NCBI GenBank assembly: GCA_964527565.1
Contig: CAZGOY010000032.1
Location: 1-38,859, forward strand
DNA length: 38,859 bases
Direction of reading: 5' to 3'
Origin: JAGXQV01 sp964527565
GTDB taxonomy: Bacteria > Pseudomonadota > Gammaproteobacteria > Burkholderiales > Sulfuricellaceae
The notes under the pieces are model-generated. The model was not told the DNA's origin. It did no database searches and was given only the letters and a program-made list of their open reading frames with translations. Shown here in pieces: positions 15,736 through 24,259 of this stretch (positions are counted from its first letter, which is position 1; each line of letters begins with the position of its first letter). The translations under genes and the position numbers were made by a program.

Positions 15736-15844
15736 TGCGTTAAAAAAACACAAAAAGATATTTGTAAACAAGGCGCCGCAGTACAAGCCATGGGTGCTAT
15801 GGGGGGTGTGCGCGTGCGCTCTTCCAGACACGAATGTCCGAAGT

Positions 15845-15860
15845 TGTCGTGTTTGCGACA
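15845..15860. promoter_or_regulatory. NifA upstream activator site
   Basis: TGT-CGTGTTTGCG-ACA matches the NifA consensus TGT-N10-ACA exactly. It is symmetrical and lies about 70 bases upstream of the nifH -24 element and about 110 bases from the draT -24 element, so one site can serve both directions. Confidence 0.75.
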
Positions 15861-15929
15861 AACCGTCCATCTCCAGGTGAAATTGTAATTTCACAATAAT
15901 TACATCGTGTTATGAGAAAAACTCAGGGT

Positions 15930-15945
15930 TGGCACAGTCGTTGCA
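15930..15945 (+). promoter_or_regulatory. sigma-54 promoter of nifHDK
   Basis: TGGCAC-AGTCG-TTGCA is a perfect match to the -24/-12 consensus. The start point would be near 15957, leaving a leader of about 55 bases before nifH. Confidence 0.92.
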
Positions 15946-16011
15946 ATTGGCTGCTTACCGGGCAATCAGGTCCGAACAAATTTCAGTCAATTTTTCAAAA
16001 AGGAGCAAGCA

Positions 16012-16887
16012 ATGAGCGCACTCAGACAAATCGCCTTTTACGGCAAGGGCGGCATCGGCAAGTCCACCACTTCGCAAAACACCTTGGCCGCGCTGGCCGA
16101 GATGGGGCAGAAAATCCTCATCGTCGGTTGCGACCCCAAGGCCGACTCCACCCGCCTGATTCTCCACGCCAAGGCGCAAGATACCGTGCTGTCGCTGGCC
16201 GCCGAAGCCGGTAGCGTGGAGGACCTGGAGCTGGAAGACGTGCTGCGCGTCGGTTATCGCGACATCCGCTGCGTCGAATCCGGCGGCCCGGAGCCGGGCG
16301 TGGGTTGCGCCGGTCGCGGGGTGATCACCGCCATCAACTTCCTCGAAGAGAACGGTGCCTACGACGGTGTGGACTACGTTTCCTACGATGTGCTGGGCGA
16401 CGTGGTGTGCGGCGGTTTCGCCATGCCGATTCGCGAGAACAAGGCGCAGGAAATCTACATCGTGATGTCCGGCGAGATGATGGCCATGTATGCCGCCAAC
16501 AACATTTCCAAGGGCATTCTCAAGTACGCCAACGCCGGCGGCGTGCGCTTGGGCGGGCTGATCTGCAACGAGCGCCAGACCGACAAGGAATGGGAACTGG
16601 CCGATGCGCTGGCCAAGCGCCTGGGTTCCAAGCTGATCCACTTCGTCCCCCGCGACAACGTGGTGCAGCACGCCGAACTGCGCCGCATGACGGTGCTGGA
16701 ATACGATCCCGAATCCAAGCAGGCCGAGGAATACCGCCAACTGGCCGGCAAGATCCACGCCAATGCCGGCAACGGCACGATTCCCACCCCCATTACCATG
16801 GAAGAGCTGGAAGACTTGCTGCTCGAATTCGGCATCATGCAGAAGGAAGACGAATCCATTATCGGCAAGGCTGCCGCAGCGGCGTAA
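16012..16887 (+). CDS. nifH: nitrogenase iron protein (dinitrogenase reductase)
   Basis: NifH is the homodimeric ATP-driven electron donor to NifDK and also acts in FeMo-cofactor synthesis. The 291 residues are full length. Walker A is GKGGIGKST at about residues 11-19. The 4Fe-4S ligands are Cys in GVGCAGRGV and in DVVCGGFAMP. The arginine of CAGRGV is the ADP-ribosylation target of DraT, whose gene is next door. A good ribosome site (AAGGAG) lies just upstream. It is the first gene of the operon under the sigma-54/NifA promoter, and a 113-base spacer with two hairpins separates it from nifD. Confidence 0.98.
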   Translation: MSALRQIAFYGKGGIGKSTTSQNTLAALAEMGQKILIVGCDPKADSTRLILHAKAQDTVLSLAAEAGSVEDLELEDVLRVGYRDIRCVESGGPEPGVGCAGRGVITAINFLEENGAYDGVDYVSYDVLGDVVCGGFAMPIRENKAQEIYIVMSGEMMAMYAANNISKGILKYANAGGVRLGGLICNERQTDKEWELADALAKRLGSKLIHFVPRDNVVQHAELRRMTVLEYDPESKQAEEYRQLAGKIHANAGNGTIPTPITMEELEDLLLEFGIMQKEDESIIGKAAAAA

Positions 16888-16907
16888 CGCAGGCGGGAAA
16901 TATGCAG

Positions 16908-16975
16908 GGTGGGCACGCTTTTTGTGCCCACCAGGATCGCGGATTGTTTCCGCGTGGGCACCAATACGTGCCTAC
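16908..16975. repeat. two related hairpins between nifH and nifD
   Basis: The first hairpin is a perfect 9-bp stem, GGTGGGCAC with GTGCCCACC (16908-16932). The second is the related GTGGGCAC with GTGCCTAC (16954-16975). The GTGGGCAC core resembles dispersed REP-like elements common in proteobacterial spacers. At this place they could block 3' decay and raise nifH mRNA over nifDK. Confidence 0.7.
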
Positions 16976-17000
16976 CCTACCAAATTATCAGGAGTCAATC

Positions 17001-18434
17001 ATGACAACAGACGTTAAGACCCGGAACCGCGAGCTGATCCAGGAAGTTCTGTCGGTTTACCCGGAAAAAGCGGCGAAGAAGCGTGCCAAGCACCTCAACG
17101 TGTACGAGGAAGGCAAGCCCGATTGCGGCGTGAAATCCAACATCAAGTCGCTGCCCGGCGTGATGACCATCCGCGGCTGCGCCTACGCCGGCGCCAAGGG
17201 CGTGGTGTGGGGCCCGATCAAGGACATGGTGCACATCAGCCACGGCCCGGTCGGCTGCGGCCAGTATTCGTGGGGCACGCGCCGCAACTACGCCGGCGGC
17301 ACGCCCGGCGTGGACAACTGGGTGGCGATGCAGATCACTTCCGACTTCCAGGAGAAGGACATCGTCTTCGGCGGCGACAAGAAGCTGGACAAGTTGATCG
17401 ACGAGGTCAACAAGCTGTTCCCGCTGTCGCGCGGCATTTCCATCATGTCGGAATGCCCGATTGGCCTGATCGGCGACGACATCGAGGCGGTCTCCAAGAA
17501 AAAGGCCAAGGAATGCGGCAAGACCATCGTGCCGGTGCGCTGCGAGGGTTTCCGTGGGGTATCGCAATCGCTGGGCCACCACATCGCCAACGACATGGTG
17601 CGCGACTGGGTGCTCGACAAGGGCGAAGCCACCCATGAGTCCGGTCCCTACGACGTGGCCATCATCGGCGACTACAACATCGGCGGCGACGCCTGGTCTT
17701 CGCGCATCCTGCTGGAAGAAATCGGCCTGCGCGTGGTGGCCCAGTGGTCCGGCGACGGCACGCTCCAGGAGATGCTCAAGACCCCCAAGGTCAAGTTGAA
17801 TCTCCTGCACTGCTACCGCTCGATGAACTACATCTCGCGCCACATGGAAGAGAAGTACGGGATTCCCTGGATGGAATACAATTTCTTCGGCCCGAGCAAG
17901 ATCGCCGAATCCCTGCGTGCCATCGCGGCCCATTTCGACGACACCATCAAGGAAAACGCCGAGAAGGTCATCGCCAAGTACCAGCCGATGGTCGATGCCG
18001 TGATCGCCAAGTACAAGCCGCGTCTCGACAAGAAAACCGTGATGCTCTACGTCGGCGGCCTGCGTCCGCGCCACACCGTGGGTGCCTATGAGGATCTGGG
18101 CATGGAAGTGGTCGGCGCCGGTTACGAGTTCGCCCACGGCGACGACTACCAGCGCACCGCGCACTACGTGAAGGACGGCACGCTGATTTACGATGACGCT
18201 TCCGGTTTCGAACTGGAAAAATTCGCCGAAAAAATCCAGCCCGACTTGGTCGGCTCCGGCATCAAGGAAAAGTACGTCTTCCAGAAGATGGGCATTCCCT
18301 TCCGCCAGATGCACTCCTGGGACTATTCCGGTCCGTACCACGGCTACGACGGCTTTGCTATTTTCGCCCGCGACATGGACATGGCCATCAACAGCCCGGT
18401 GTGGAAGATGACCCAGGCCCCTTGGAAGAAATAA
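17001..18434 (+). CDS. nifD: nitrogenase molybdenum-iron protein alpha chain
   Basis: NifD carries FeMo-cofactor, the site of N2 reduction, in the alpha2-beta2 MoFe protein. The 477 residues are normal for the group. P-cluster cysteines are in MTIRGCAYAGAKG (residue 60), HGPVGCGQYSWG (86) and SECPIGLIGDD. The cofactor ligands are the Cys of LLHCYRSMNYI and the His of FRQMHSWDYSGPYHG. The presence of standard Mo-type residues argues against VnfD or AnfD. The start at 17001 has an AGGAG site; the open frame upstream overlaps nifH and is not coding. Confidence 0.98.
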   Translation: MTTDVKTRNRELIQEVLSVYPEKAAKKRAKHLNVYEEGKPDCGVKSNIKSLPGVMTIRGCAYAGAKGVVWGPIKDMVHISHGPVGCGQYSWGTRRNYAGGTPGVDNWVAMQITSDFQEKDIVFGGDKKLDKLIDEVNKLFPLSRGISIMSECPIGLIGDDIEAVSKKKAKECGKTIVPVRCEGFRGVSQSLGHHIANDMVRDWVLDKGEATHESGPYDVAIIGDYNIGGDAWSSRILLEEIGLRVVAQWSGDGTLQEMLKTPKVKLNLLHCYRSMNYISRHMEEKYGIPWMEYNFFGPSKIAESLRAIAAHFDDTIKENAEKVIAKYQPMVDAVIAKYKPRLDKKTVMLYVGGLRPRHTVGAYEDLGMEVVGAGYEFAHGDDYQRTAHYVKDGTLIYDDASGFELEKFAEKIQPDLVGSGIKEKYVFQKMGIPFRQMHSWDYSGPYHGYDGFAIFARDMDMAINSPVWKMTQAPWKK

Positions 18435-18471
18435 GCGCCTGCCCCCTCACGGATTTAAAAGGAGAAAGATC

Positions 18472-19992
18472 ATGCCTCAGAATGTCGAAAACATTCTCGA
18501 CCATAACGCGCTCTTCGCGCAGCCCGAATACATGGCTTCCCGCGAAGGCAAGAAGGAGTTCGAGGAAGCCTACCCGGCTGCGAAAATCCAGGAAATCACG
18601 GATTGGACCAAAAGCTGGGAATACCGCGAACTCAATTTCAAGCGCGAAGCGTTGACCATCAACCCGGCCAAGGCTTGCCAGCCGCTCGGCGCGGTGCTGT
18701 GCGCCTCCGGTTTCGAGGGCACCATGCCCTACTGCCACGGCTCGCAGGGCTGCATCGCCTACTTCCGCAGCCACTTCAACCGCCATTTCAAGGAGCCCTG
18801 CTCCGCCGTGTCGGATTCGATGACCGAAGACGCGGCGGTGTTCGGCGGCCTCAACAACATGGTGGACGGCCTGGCCAACACCTACGCGCTGTACAAGCCG
18901 AAGATGATCGCGGTTTCCACCAGCTGCATGGCGGAAGTGATCGGCGACGACCTGGACAGCTTCATCAAGACCGCCAAGACCAAGGGCGCCATTCCCGAGG
19001 ACTACCGCGTGCCGTTCGCCCACACCCCGTCGTTCGTCGGCAGCCACGTCACCGGCTACGACAACATGATGAAGGGCATCCTCACCAACTTCTGGGAAGG
19101 CAAGGAGCGCAAGGCCAACAACAGCGTCAACATCATGGGCGGCTTCGACGGCTACTGCGTCGGCAACAACCGCGAACTGAAGCGCATGCTGGGCATCATG
19201 GGGGTGGATTACACGCTCCTCTCCGACCCCAGCGACGTGTTCGACATGCCCACCAACGGCCATTTCGAAATGTTCGATGGCGGCACCAAGCTGGAAGACG
19301 CCGCCAACGCCATCAACGCCAAGGCCACCGTCGCCCTGCAAGGCTTCTCGGTCGCCAAGTCGCTGGAATACGCACAAAGCAAGGGCCAGGAAACCGTCAG
19401 CCTGCACTGCCCGGTCGGCATCACCGGCACCGACGCCTTCCTCATGGAAGTGTCGCGCATCACCGGCAAGCCGATCCCGGCGGAACTCGAACTGGAACGC
19501 GGCCGCTTGGTCGACGCCCTGGCCGATTCGCAGGCCTACCTGCACGGCAAGAAATTCGCGCTGTTCGGCGACGCCGACATGGTCTACGGCCTGACTGCCT
19601 TCCTGCTGGAAATCGGCGCCGAGCCGACGCACATCCTGTGCAGCAGCGCGCCCAAGGGCTGGGAAGAAAAGATGCAGGGCTTGCTCGACGGCTCGCCGTT
19701 CGGCAAGGAAGCCAAGCTCTATCCGGGCAAGGACCTGTGGCACATGCGCTCGTTGCTGGCCACCGAACCGGCCGATTTCCTCATCGGCAACACCCACGGC
19801 AAGGTGCTCGAAGCGGATACCGGCGTGCCGTTGATCCGCATCGGCTTCCCGGTCTTCGACCGCCACCACCATCACCGTTATCCGATCTGGGGCTACCAGG
19901 GCGGCCTGAACGTGCTGGTCAAGGTGCTCGACAAGATCTTCGACGAGCTCGACAAGAACAAGGGCGGCGTCAGCTTCGAAATCGTGCGTTAA
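18472..19992 (+). CDS. nifK: nitrogenase molybdenum-iron protein beta chain
   Basis: NifK is the 506-residue beta chain of the MoFe protein and shares the P-cluster with NifD. Ligand cysteines appear in AKACQPLGAVLCASGFEG, MPYCHGSQGCIAYF and STSCMAEVIGDD, and SDSMTEDAAVFGG and TPSFVGSHVTGYDN are also typical. The C-terminal RIGFPVFDRHHHHRYPIWGY is diagnostic. It lies 37 bases after nifD with a strong AAAGGAG site. nifT, nifY, nifE and nifN do not follow within the window; an FeSII-like gene does. Confidence 0.98.
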   Translation: MPQNVENILDHNALFAQPEYMASREGKKEFEEAYPAAKIQEITDWTKSWEYRELNFKREALTINPAKACQPLGAVLCASGFEGTMPYCHGSQGCIAYFRSHFNRHFKEPCSAVSDSMTEDAAVFGGLNNMVDGLANTYALYKPKMIAVSTSCMAEVIGDDLDSFIKTAKTKGAIPEDYRVPFAHTPSFVGSHVTGYDNMMKGILTNFWEGKERKANNSVNIMGGFDGYCVGNNRELKRMLGIMGVDYTLLSDPSDVFDMPTNGHFEMFDGGTKLEDAANAINAKATVALQGFSVAKSLEYAQSKGQETVSLHCPVGITGTDAFLMEVSRITGKPIPAELELERGRLVDALADSQAYLHGKKFALFGDADMVYGLTAFLLEIGAEPTHILCSSAPKGWEEKMQGLLDGSPFGKEAKLYPGKDLWHMRSLLATEPADFLIGNTHGKVLEADTGVPLIRIGFPVFDRHHHHRYPIWGYQGGLNVLVKVLDKIFDELDKNKGGVSFEIVR

Positions 19993-20074
19993 CGGCGGTG
20001 AGAAGGGCGGCGAGAGGGGGAAACCCCGCTACTTTCGCCGCTCTCCTCATCCCTCACCCCTCACGGAGTTAAAT

Positions 20075-20422
20075 ATGGCAAATATTACCTTTTCATCCCC
20101 GGCGATGAAAAAAGACCTCACCGTCTACGCGGTCGCCGGCGACCGCCGCACCTTGCTGTCCGTTGCCCAGGAGCACAAGGTGCCGATCCACTACGAATGC
20201 GAGAATGGGGAATGCGGCTCGTGCGTCGTCGAAGTGACGGTGCTGGGCAGCGGCAAGCCCAAGGGCGTGCATTTGACGGAAAAGGAAAAAACCGTCCTGG
20301 TGCTCAACGGCAAACTGACCAAGGAAGAAATCGAACACATGGAACTCAACGACGTGCCGCCTAAATACCGGCTCGCCTGCCAGTACATGCTGCTGGATGA
20401 AGAAGTGCTGGTGAAATTCTGA
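20075..20422 (+). CDS. FeSII (Shethna)-like [2Fe-2S] ferredoxin, nitrogenase protection
   Basis: The 115-residue soluble plant-type-fold [2Fe-2S] protein has cluster ligands in YECENGECGSC and in YRLACQ. From memory its sequence tracks Azotobacter FeSII closely: ITFSSPAMKKD, VAGDRRTLLSVAQEHKV, GSCVVEVTVLGSGKPKGV, LTEKEKTVLVLNGKL and PPKYRLACQYMLLDEE. FeSII locks NifH and NifDK in an inactive, oxygen-protected complex. Position directly after nifK, 82 bases away with a GGAG site, supports that role. The spacer holds an imperfect hairpin (arms 20007-20013 and 20035-20041) that may lower its expression relative to nifK. A role as an ordinary electron donor is the alternative. Confidence 0.85.
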   Translation: MANITFSSPAMKKDLTVYAVAGDRRTLLSVAQEHKVPIHYECENGECGSCVVEVTVLGSGKPKGVHLTEKEKTVLVLNGKLTKEEIEHMELNDVPPKYRLACQYMLLDEEVLVKF

Positions 20423-20484
20423 TTTGCAAGCGGGGTTACGTGGCGATTCATGTAACGTCGGCGTAACCTCCGCATAAATCAAAA

Positions 20485-20513
20485 GGGCTTACATTTCTGT
20501 AAGCCCCTGTTTT
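20485..20513 (+). terminator. intrinsic terminator after the nif operon
   Basis: The arms GGGCTTACA and TGTAAGCCC (9 bp) flank the loop TTTC and are followed by CTGTTTTAT. It lies 63 bases after the FeSII-like gene. Confidence 0.85.
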
Positions 20514-20516
20514 ATA

Positions 20517-20593
20517 TGGCGCGCCCGGAGAGATTCGAACTCCCGACCCCTTGGTTCGTAGCCAAGTACTCTATCCAGCTGAGCTACGGGCGC
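20517..20593 (-). tRNA. tRNA-Arg (anticodon ACG)
   Basis: On the minus strand the acceptor GCGCCCG pairs with CGGGCGC, the anticodon stem CTTGG/CCAAG holds loop CTACGAA (anticodon ACG), and the T-loop is TTCGAAT. CCA is encoded. Confidence 0.95.
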
Positions 20594-20639
20594 TTTAATC
20601 GAAGGCGGCATTGTATCTGAAAATGTCCCGCCTAACAAT

Positions 20640-20732
20640 TGGCGGAGAGAGAGGGATTCGAACCCTCGGTAAGGCTATAAACCCTACGCTCCCTTAGCAG
20701 GGGAGTACCTTCGACCACTCGGCCATCTCTCC
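20640..20732 (-). tRNA. tRNA-Ser (anticodon GCT)
   Basis: On the minus strand the acceptor GGAGAGA pairs with TCTCTCC, the anticodon stem CTCCC/GGGAG holds loop CTGCTAA (anticodon GCT), and there is a long variable arm. CCA is encoded. Confidence 0.95.
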
Positions 20733-20947
20733 GAAGGGCGCCATCATACCTTTAGGCGCTGAAAAACACAATTCGCTCGGCCATCAAATGTTAGCGCAAA
20801 GTAGTAATGTCCCGCCAGCGCCGACTTTTCACTCCCTCTGTGACGATGGTGTGTAGCGGTGAACGGTGGACTATTCTTCTTCCCAAGAGGCGGCATGGCA
20901 GGTAGCCGCCGGGCTTGAGCTTGCGGAACCGGCAGTTTCTCGCCTCG
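20733..20947. other. spacer with trmB relic, left of the protease array
   Basis: No gene is seen. The only recognisable content is a short piece matching trmB (20898-20926). The rest looks like degraded sequence between the tRNA-Ser gene and the first repeat unit. Confidence 0.5.
20898..20926 (-). pseudogene. 29-bp relic identical to part of trmB
   Basis: These 29 bases are identical to 31006-31034 inside the intact trmB gene, in the same orientation, and a few bases to the left are also similar. The rest of the relic has decayed or was never present. It suggests that tRNA-Ser and trmB once lay closer together, or that trmB was partly duplicated when the array entered. Confidence 0.55.
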
Positions 20948-21143
20948 CTAGCACACTTTGGCATCCGTGTACACCTGTAGCACTACTAGTACCCGACACG
21001 CCCGGTTCGGGTTAGGCTGGTTTTCGATTTTCGCGTTGCCGCGAGACATTGCTGTCCACACCAGTGGAACGGCCTGATTTCAAATCATCCGTGGAAATCG
21101 TTCGCCACCGAAGCAGAATCGCATCATTCAAAAGGGGGAAGCC
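20948..21143 (+). promoter_or_regulatory. conserved upstream element of protease unit A
   Basis: About 190 bases before the protease are highly similar to 25932-26126. They contain the small palindrome TACTAGTA and a weak ACCCGA/TCGGGT hairpin. A ribosome site (AAAAGGGGGAAG) ends the element. No clear sigma-70 or sigma-54 promoter was found, but conservation in both units suggests the promoter is here. Confidence 0.5.
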
Positions 21144-23378
21144 ATGTTTCGCATGCATACAGCCAGCAGTTTTATTGCAGCACTTGTTTTTTGTGGATTG
21201 AGCATACCTGCATATTCAGCCAATCACGACGCCCAGGAATACGCCGCCTTGCAGCGTCTAGCCGGGGAAAAGCAATATGTCCGTGTCATCATCGATCTGA
21301 ATGTCGATATTCCATTGGGCGCCCCGGACAAGCAGTCGGCGGCATTGAAAGGCCGCCTCTCCGCCAAGGAAGCGGCAGTATTCGCCGATCTCGGCCAGGG
21401 CGCTTTGAGAACCGGTTCGTGGAAAAACGGATTGGGCCAGATGGGGGTATACGTCACCGAAGAAGGGCTTAAGCGCCTGGCCGTCAACAGCGATGTACGC
21501 GCGTTCGGTCTTGATCCGACCGGGGGAATGCGCTCCGGGATATACGATGACGATGGCCGCGTCGCAAGAATATCCGCTGAAATCGAGCGCAATGGCTTTG
21601 CCGACGTTGAAATCACCTTGAACCTGGAAAACCTCGACTTCGACATCGGACGCAATGCCGCAGTCGTCCACAAGCCCACGGCGGCACAGCGCTCGGAAGT
21701 GCAGGCGATCTATCCGGCATTGCGTTCCTCGCTGCCTTCGCGCGGCACGCTGAATACCTTGCCGGCGTCACCCCAATCCGAAGGCCCCGCGCACACCTTG
21801 CGCATCGACAAGGAAGGGCTGTTTGCGCTGAGGGAGCATGACAATATCCGTGGATTGCGCTTGCTAAACGATGTCGATGCGACAGCATTTCAAATGGAGC
21901 CCGACGTGTTGGCCTTGGCGCGACAAGCTGGATATGCCGATGTGGCTGTGGATCTGAGACGTCCATCGTTGTATTCCCCGATGAAAGGAAAGCTACCGGC
22001 CAAGGCATGGCAGATGCAGGCCAAGACCATCCGTGCAACATTCACGGATATTTTTTCCTCGCTGAGTGCCGAGGACGTGAAACTGGCCCAGGATTTCGAG
22101 GGCATCGCCAGCGCCACGTTCCGCTTGTCCGCCTCTGCTCTGGAACAGATTGCCCAAAGACCAGATCCACGCATACAGCGGATTTCACTTATCAACATAG
22201 TGTCGTCCACCAACATCACGCCCATCTCGAATCCGACGATAATCAGGGACAGCATGCGCCATGTCGGCATGCATAATGCCTGGGTCAATGGATTTACCGG
22301 CGCGGGGCAGTCCATCATGATCCTAGATAATGGCTTTGAAACCACTCACCCCTTTATTAGCGGAAAATTCACAATCGAGTCATGTTTCAATTCGCCAAAC
22401 GGCGCCCCTATACAATACTTGGATGCTCAAGGTAATCCGCAATACGGGGTGCTCAACTCTTTGTGCCCCAGTGCCAATGCCGCAACGGGGGATAGCCCGA
22501 TAGGGTTGCCCGGATCCGCAGTTAATTGCGGATCGTGGTATGACCCGAGCTGCTACCACGGCACGCATGTCGCGGGAATCGCTGCGGGAAAGGCGGGCTG
22601 GAATGCGGCTCTGGGCTGGAACAGCGGGCGCGGGCTGTCGGGTATGGCGCCCGGCGCATCGATAATCGCCGCCCAGGTTTTTTCGGAGCTTAGAAGCACA
22701 ACTGGTGCATATGTCGGGCGCTACGCTGCTGACGATGACCTTGTTGCAGCATTATCCGCATTGGTAAGTGCAACGCCACCCACCGGAGCGGAAGTGACGG
22801 TCAATTTAAGCCTAGGTAGTCCTCCCAGACCTTACGACCTTTGCAAAGTTAGCAATTCGACTTTTAACCTCCTGGTTGCCTCACTTTACTCACTGAGGGT
22901 TCCTGTAATTGCAGGCGCCGGTAACAACGGTATGAGAAATGCCATATCCTGGCCTGCCTGCGCCCCAAGGGTAATCAAGGTGTTCGCCTCGCCTGCCGAC
23001 CAGAACAATAGTTATCCCAACTATACCAACACCATCAACCCCATGTTTTCCGGAGGCGGTTATGACCCCGCAAACGAATCCGAGCTTTACGTTTTTGCTC
23101 CGGGCGGTGGTGTTGATGTGGCCAATCCGCCCTCTGGAATCGTGTCGGCAAATCTGGGGGGAAGTGTGGGGGCCGCAGCAGGAACATCCATGGCGGCGCC
23201 ACATGTCTCCGGGCTTTATGCAGCAATCAAGCAAGCTGTGCCGGGAGCCACAGTGGCAAACATCAGTAGCTGGGTATGGGCGCAGGCGAAAGCAAACAAT
23301 ATCAGCGTACATGATGCCTCTGCTCTTGATGGCTGGAAAGACTATGTTGTCGGACGTATCACAATGCCCCAACTTTAG
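21144..23378 (+). CDS. secreted subtilisin-family (S8) serine protease, copy A
   Basis: The 744-residue product has a signal peptide (cleavage near AYS-A, residue 25). The catalytic domain is roughly residues 375-735, with Asp395 in ILDNGFETTHP, His472 in HGTHVAGIAAG, oxyanion Asn near 594 in GAGNNG and Ser682 in GTSMAAPHVSG, so it should be active. Six cysteines in the catalytic domain (414, 441, 462, 470, 567, 606) suggest disulfides and an extracytoplasmic location. The pro-region is about 345 residues, far longer than the usual 70-100. It reads as three related segments starting YVRVIIDLN (45), FADVEITLN (152) and YADVAVDLR (264), each ending in a short strand-helix resembling inhibitor I9 propeptides. 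Three small secreted proteins follow. The substrate is unknown; those proteins are candidates. Confidence 0.9.
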   Translation: MFRMHTASSFIAALVFCGLSIPAYSANHDAQEYAALQRLAGEKQYVRVIIDLNVDIPLGAPDKQSAALKGRLSAKEAAVFADLGQGALRTGSWKNGLGQMGVYVTEEGLKRLAVNSDVRAFGLDPTGGMRSGIYDDDGRVARISAEIERNGFADVEITLNLENLDFDIGRNAAVVHKPTAAQRSEVQAIYPALRSSLPSRGTLNTLPASPQSEGPAHTLRIDKEGLFALREHDNIRGLRLLNDVDATAFQMEPDVLALARQAGYADVAVDLRRPSLYSPMKGKLPAKAWQMQAKTIRATFTDIFSSLSAEDVKLAQDFEGIASATFRLSASALEQIAQRPDPRIQRISLINIVSSTNITPISNPTIIRDSMRHVGMHNAWVNGFTGAGQSIMILDNGFETTHPFISGKFTIESCFNSPNGAPIQYLDAQGNPQYGVLNSLCPSANAATGDSPIGLPGSAVNCGSWYDPSCYHGTHVAGIAAGKAGWNAALGWNSGRGLSGMAPGASIIAAQVFSELRSTTGAYVGRYAADDDLVAALSALVSATPPTGAEVTVNLSLGSPPRPYDLCKVSNSTFNLLVASLYSLRVPVIAGAGNNGMRNAISWPACAPRVIKVFASPADQNNSYPNYTNTINPMFSGGGYDPANESELYVFAPGGGVDVANPPSGIVSANLGGSVGAAAGTSMAAPHVSGLYAAIKQAVPGATVANISSWVWAQAKANNISVHDASALDGWKDYVVGRITMPQL

Positions 23379-23388
23379 AAAGCTAGCC

Positions 23389-23430
23389 CCCCCCAACTTC
23401 GTCGTGCCTTTGGCGCACATTGTTGGGGGG
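23389..23430. repeat. inverted repeat with poly-C tract after protease A
   Basis: CCCCCCAAC (23389-23397) pairs exactly with GTTGGGGGG (23422-23430) across a 24-base loop. The left arm lies in an 8-C run (23387-23394). It sits between the protease and the type-1 small gene, so it may partly terminate transcription or protect the 3' end. Confidence 0.65.
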
Positions 23431-23461
23431 TGATGAAGATGATTTTAAGGAGAGAAAAACA

Positions 23462-24163
23462 ATGAAAGCAGCCAACATAGCTTGTCGGATACTAGCTGCA
23501 CCACGGAAATTATTTGTTTGGTGCGCAACGATTTTTCTCATTTACTGCTCCAGCCCCGTATCTGCTGAATCCTTACCTATCAGCACAACCTACCCCTACG
23601 TGCATACCCAGACCACGACGAATTTTAGTGCTCCTGCGGAATATTGTGTCCTTGCGAGTGAATCATCTTTTGACAGCAGCAAATGGACGTTCAGGTATAA
23701 CCTGAAAATTCCTGCCGACCTCCATTTCCGCACCGGGGATGTTTTTGTTTCATTTTCTCACCCCAGCATGCCGGGTGTCGTATGGTTCAGCAGCGGAGAA
23801 ACTCCGAGTGCAGCCGGATTCGAGTCCGCATCGTGGTTCAACTATGCCGAGCATGGAGCGGTGTCCATTTATAGCGGGGTATTGAATCCCGTCATATCGG
23901 TGAATGTCATGACAAAGCCAACGGACATTTCCAGTCTGGAAGGAGGATTGGTCACCATCAGCTATGGTCTCAGGGAAAATGCGAACTCAACTATTGCCGA
24001 TGCTTATCAGGAAATGAAACGCAACGGAAATCGTGATGTCGTGTACCGCGTTGTAACGTCCTCTAGGGTCTTAGGCGACTATAAGCTGTTCTGTTTTATC
24101 GTCACCGGGGTTAAAGAAATGATTGGCTGCGCACCGGGAGAATGTGTCTACAGAACTAACTAA
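23462..24163 (+). CDS. secreted protein of unknown family, type 1, unit A
   Basis: The 233-residue product has a signal peptide (MKAANIACRILAAPRKLFVW onward, cleavage near VSA-E). Mature sequence shared by all six paralogues includes FSAPAEYCV, GDVFVSFSHPSMPG, WFSSGETPSAAGF, ASWFNYAEHG, YSGVLNP, GGLVTISYGLRENANSTIAD and a C-terminal YKLFCFIVTGVKEMIGCAPG. The conserved Cys of PAEYC, FCF and the CxxxxC end suggest disulfides. Alternating hydrophobic residues suggest a beta-rich fold. I recognise no family. A strong AAGGAG site precedes the start at 23462. Possible roles are substrate, inhibitor or partner of the protease, all inferred from linkage. Confidence 0.75.
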   Translation: MKAANIACRILAAPRKLFVWCATIFLIYCSSPVSAESLPISTTYPYVHTQTTTNFSAPAEYCVLASESSFDSSKWTFRYNLKIPADLHFRTGDVFVSFSHPSMPGVVWFSSGETPSAAGFESASWFNYAEHGAVSIYSGVLNPVISVNVMTKPTDISSLEGGLVTISYGLRENANSTIADAYQEMKRNGNRDVVYRVVTSSRVLGDYKLFCFIVTGVKEMIGCAPGECVYRTN

Positions 24164-24259
24164 TCCTGCGTCAAAACAGACCTTACCCATTGATGAGCGG
24201 ATGCCCGACGGAGCTGGTTGAACTCCTTTATCAAAGATCGATATATGAGGAAGAACATG

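Noticed and set aside
18388..19875. Long minus-strand frame opposite nifK
   Set aside because: Antisense shadow with no family features.
18603..20072. Long second frame inside nifK
   Set aside because: It is arginine- and glycine-rich shadow sequence within an unmistakable nifK.
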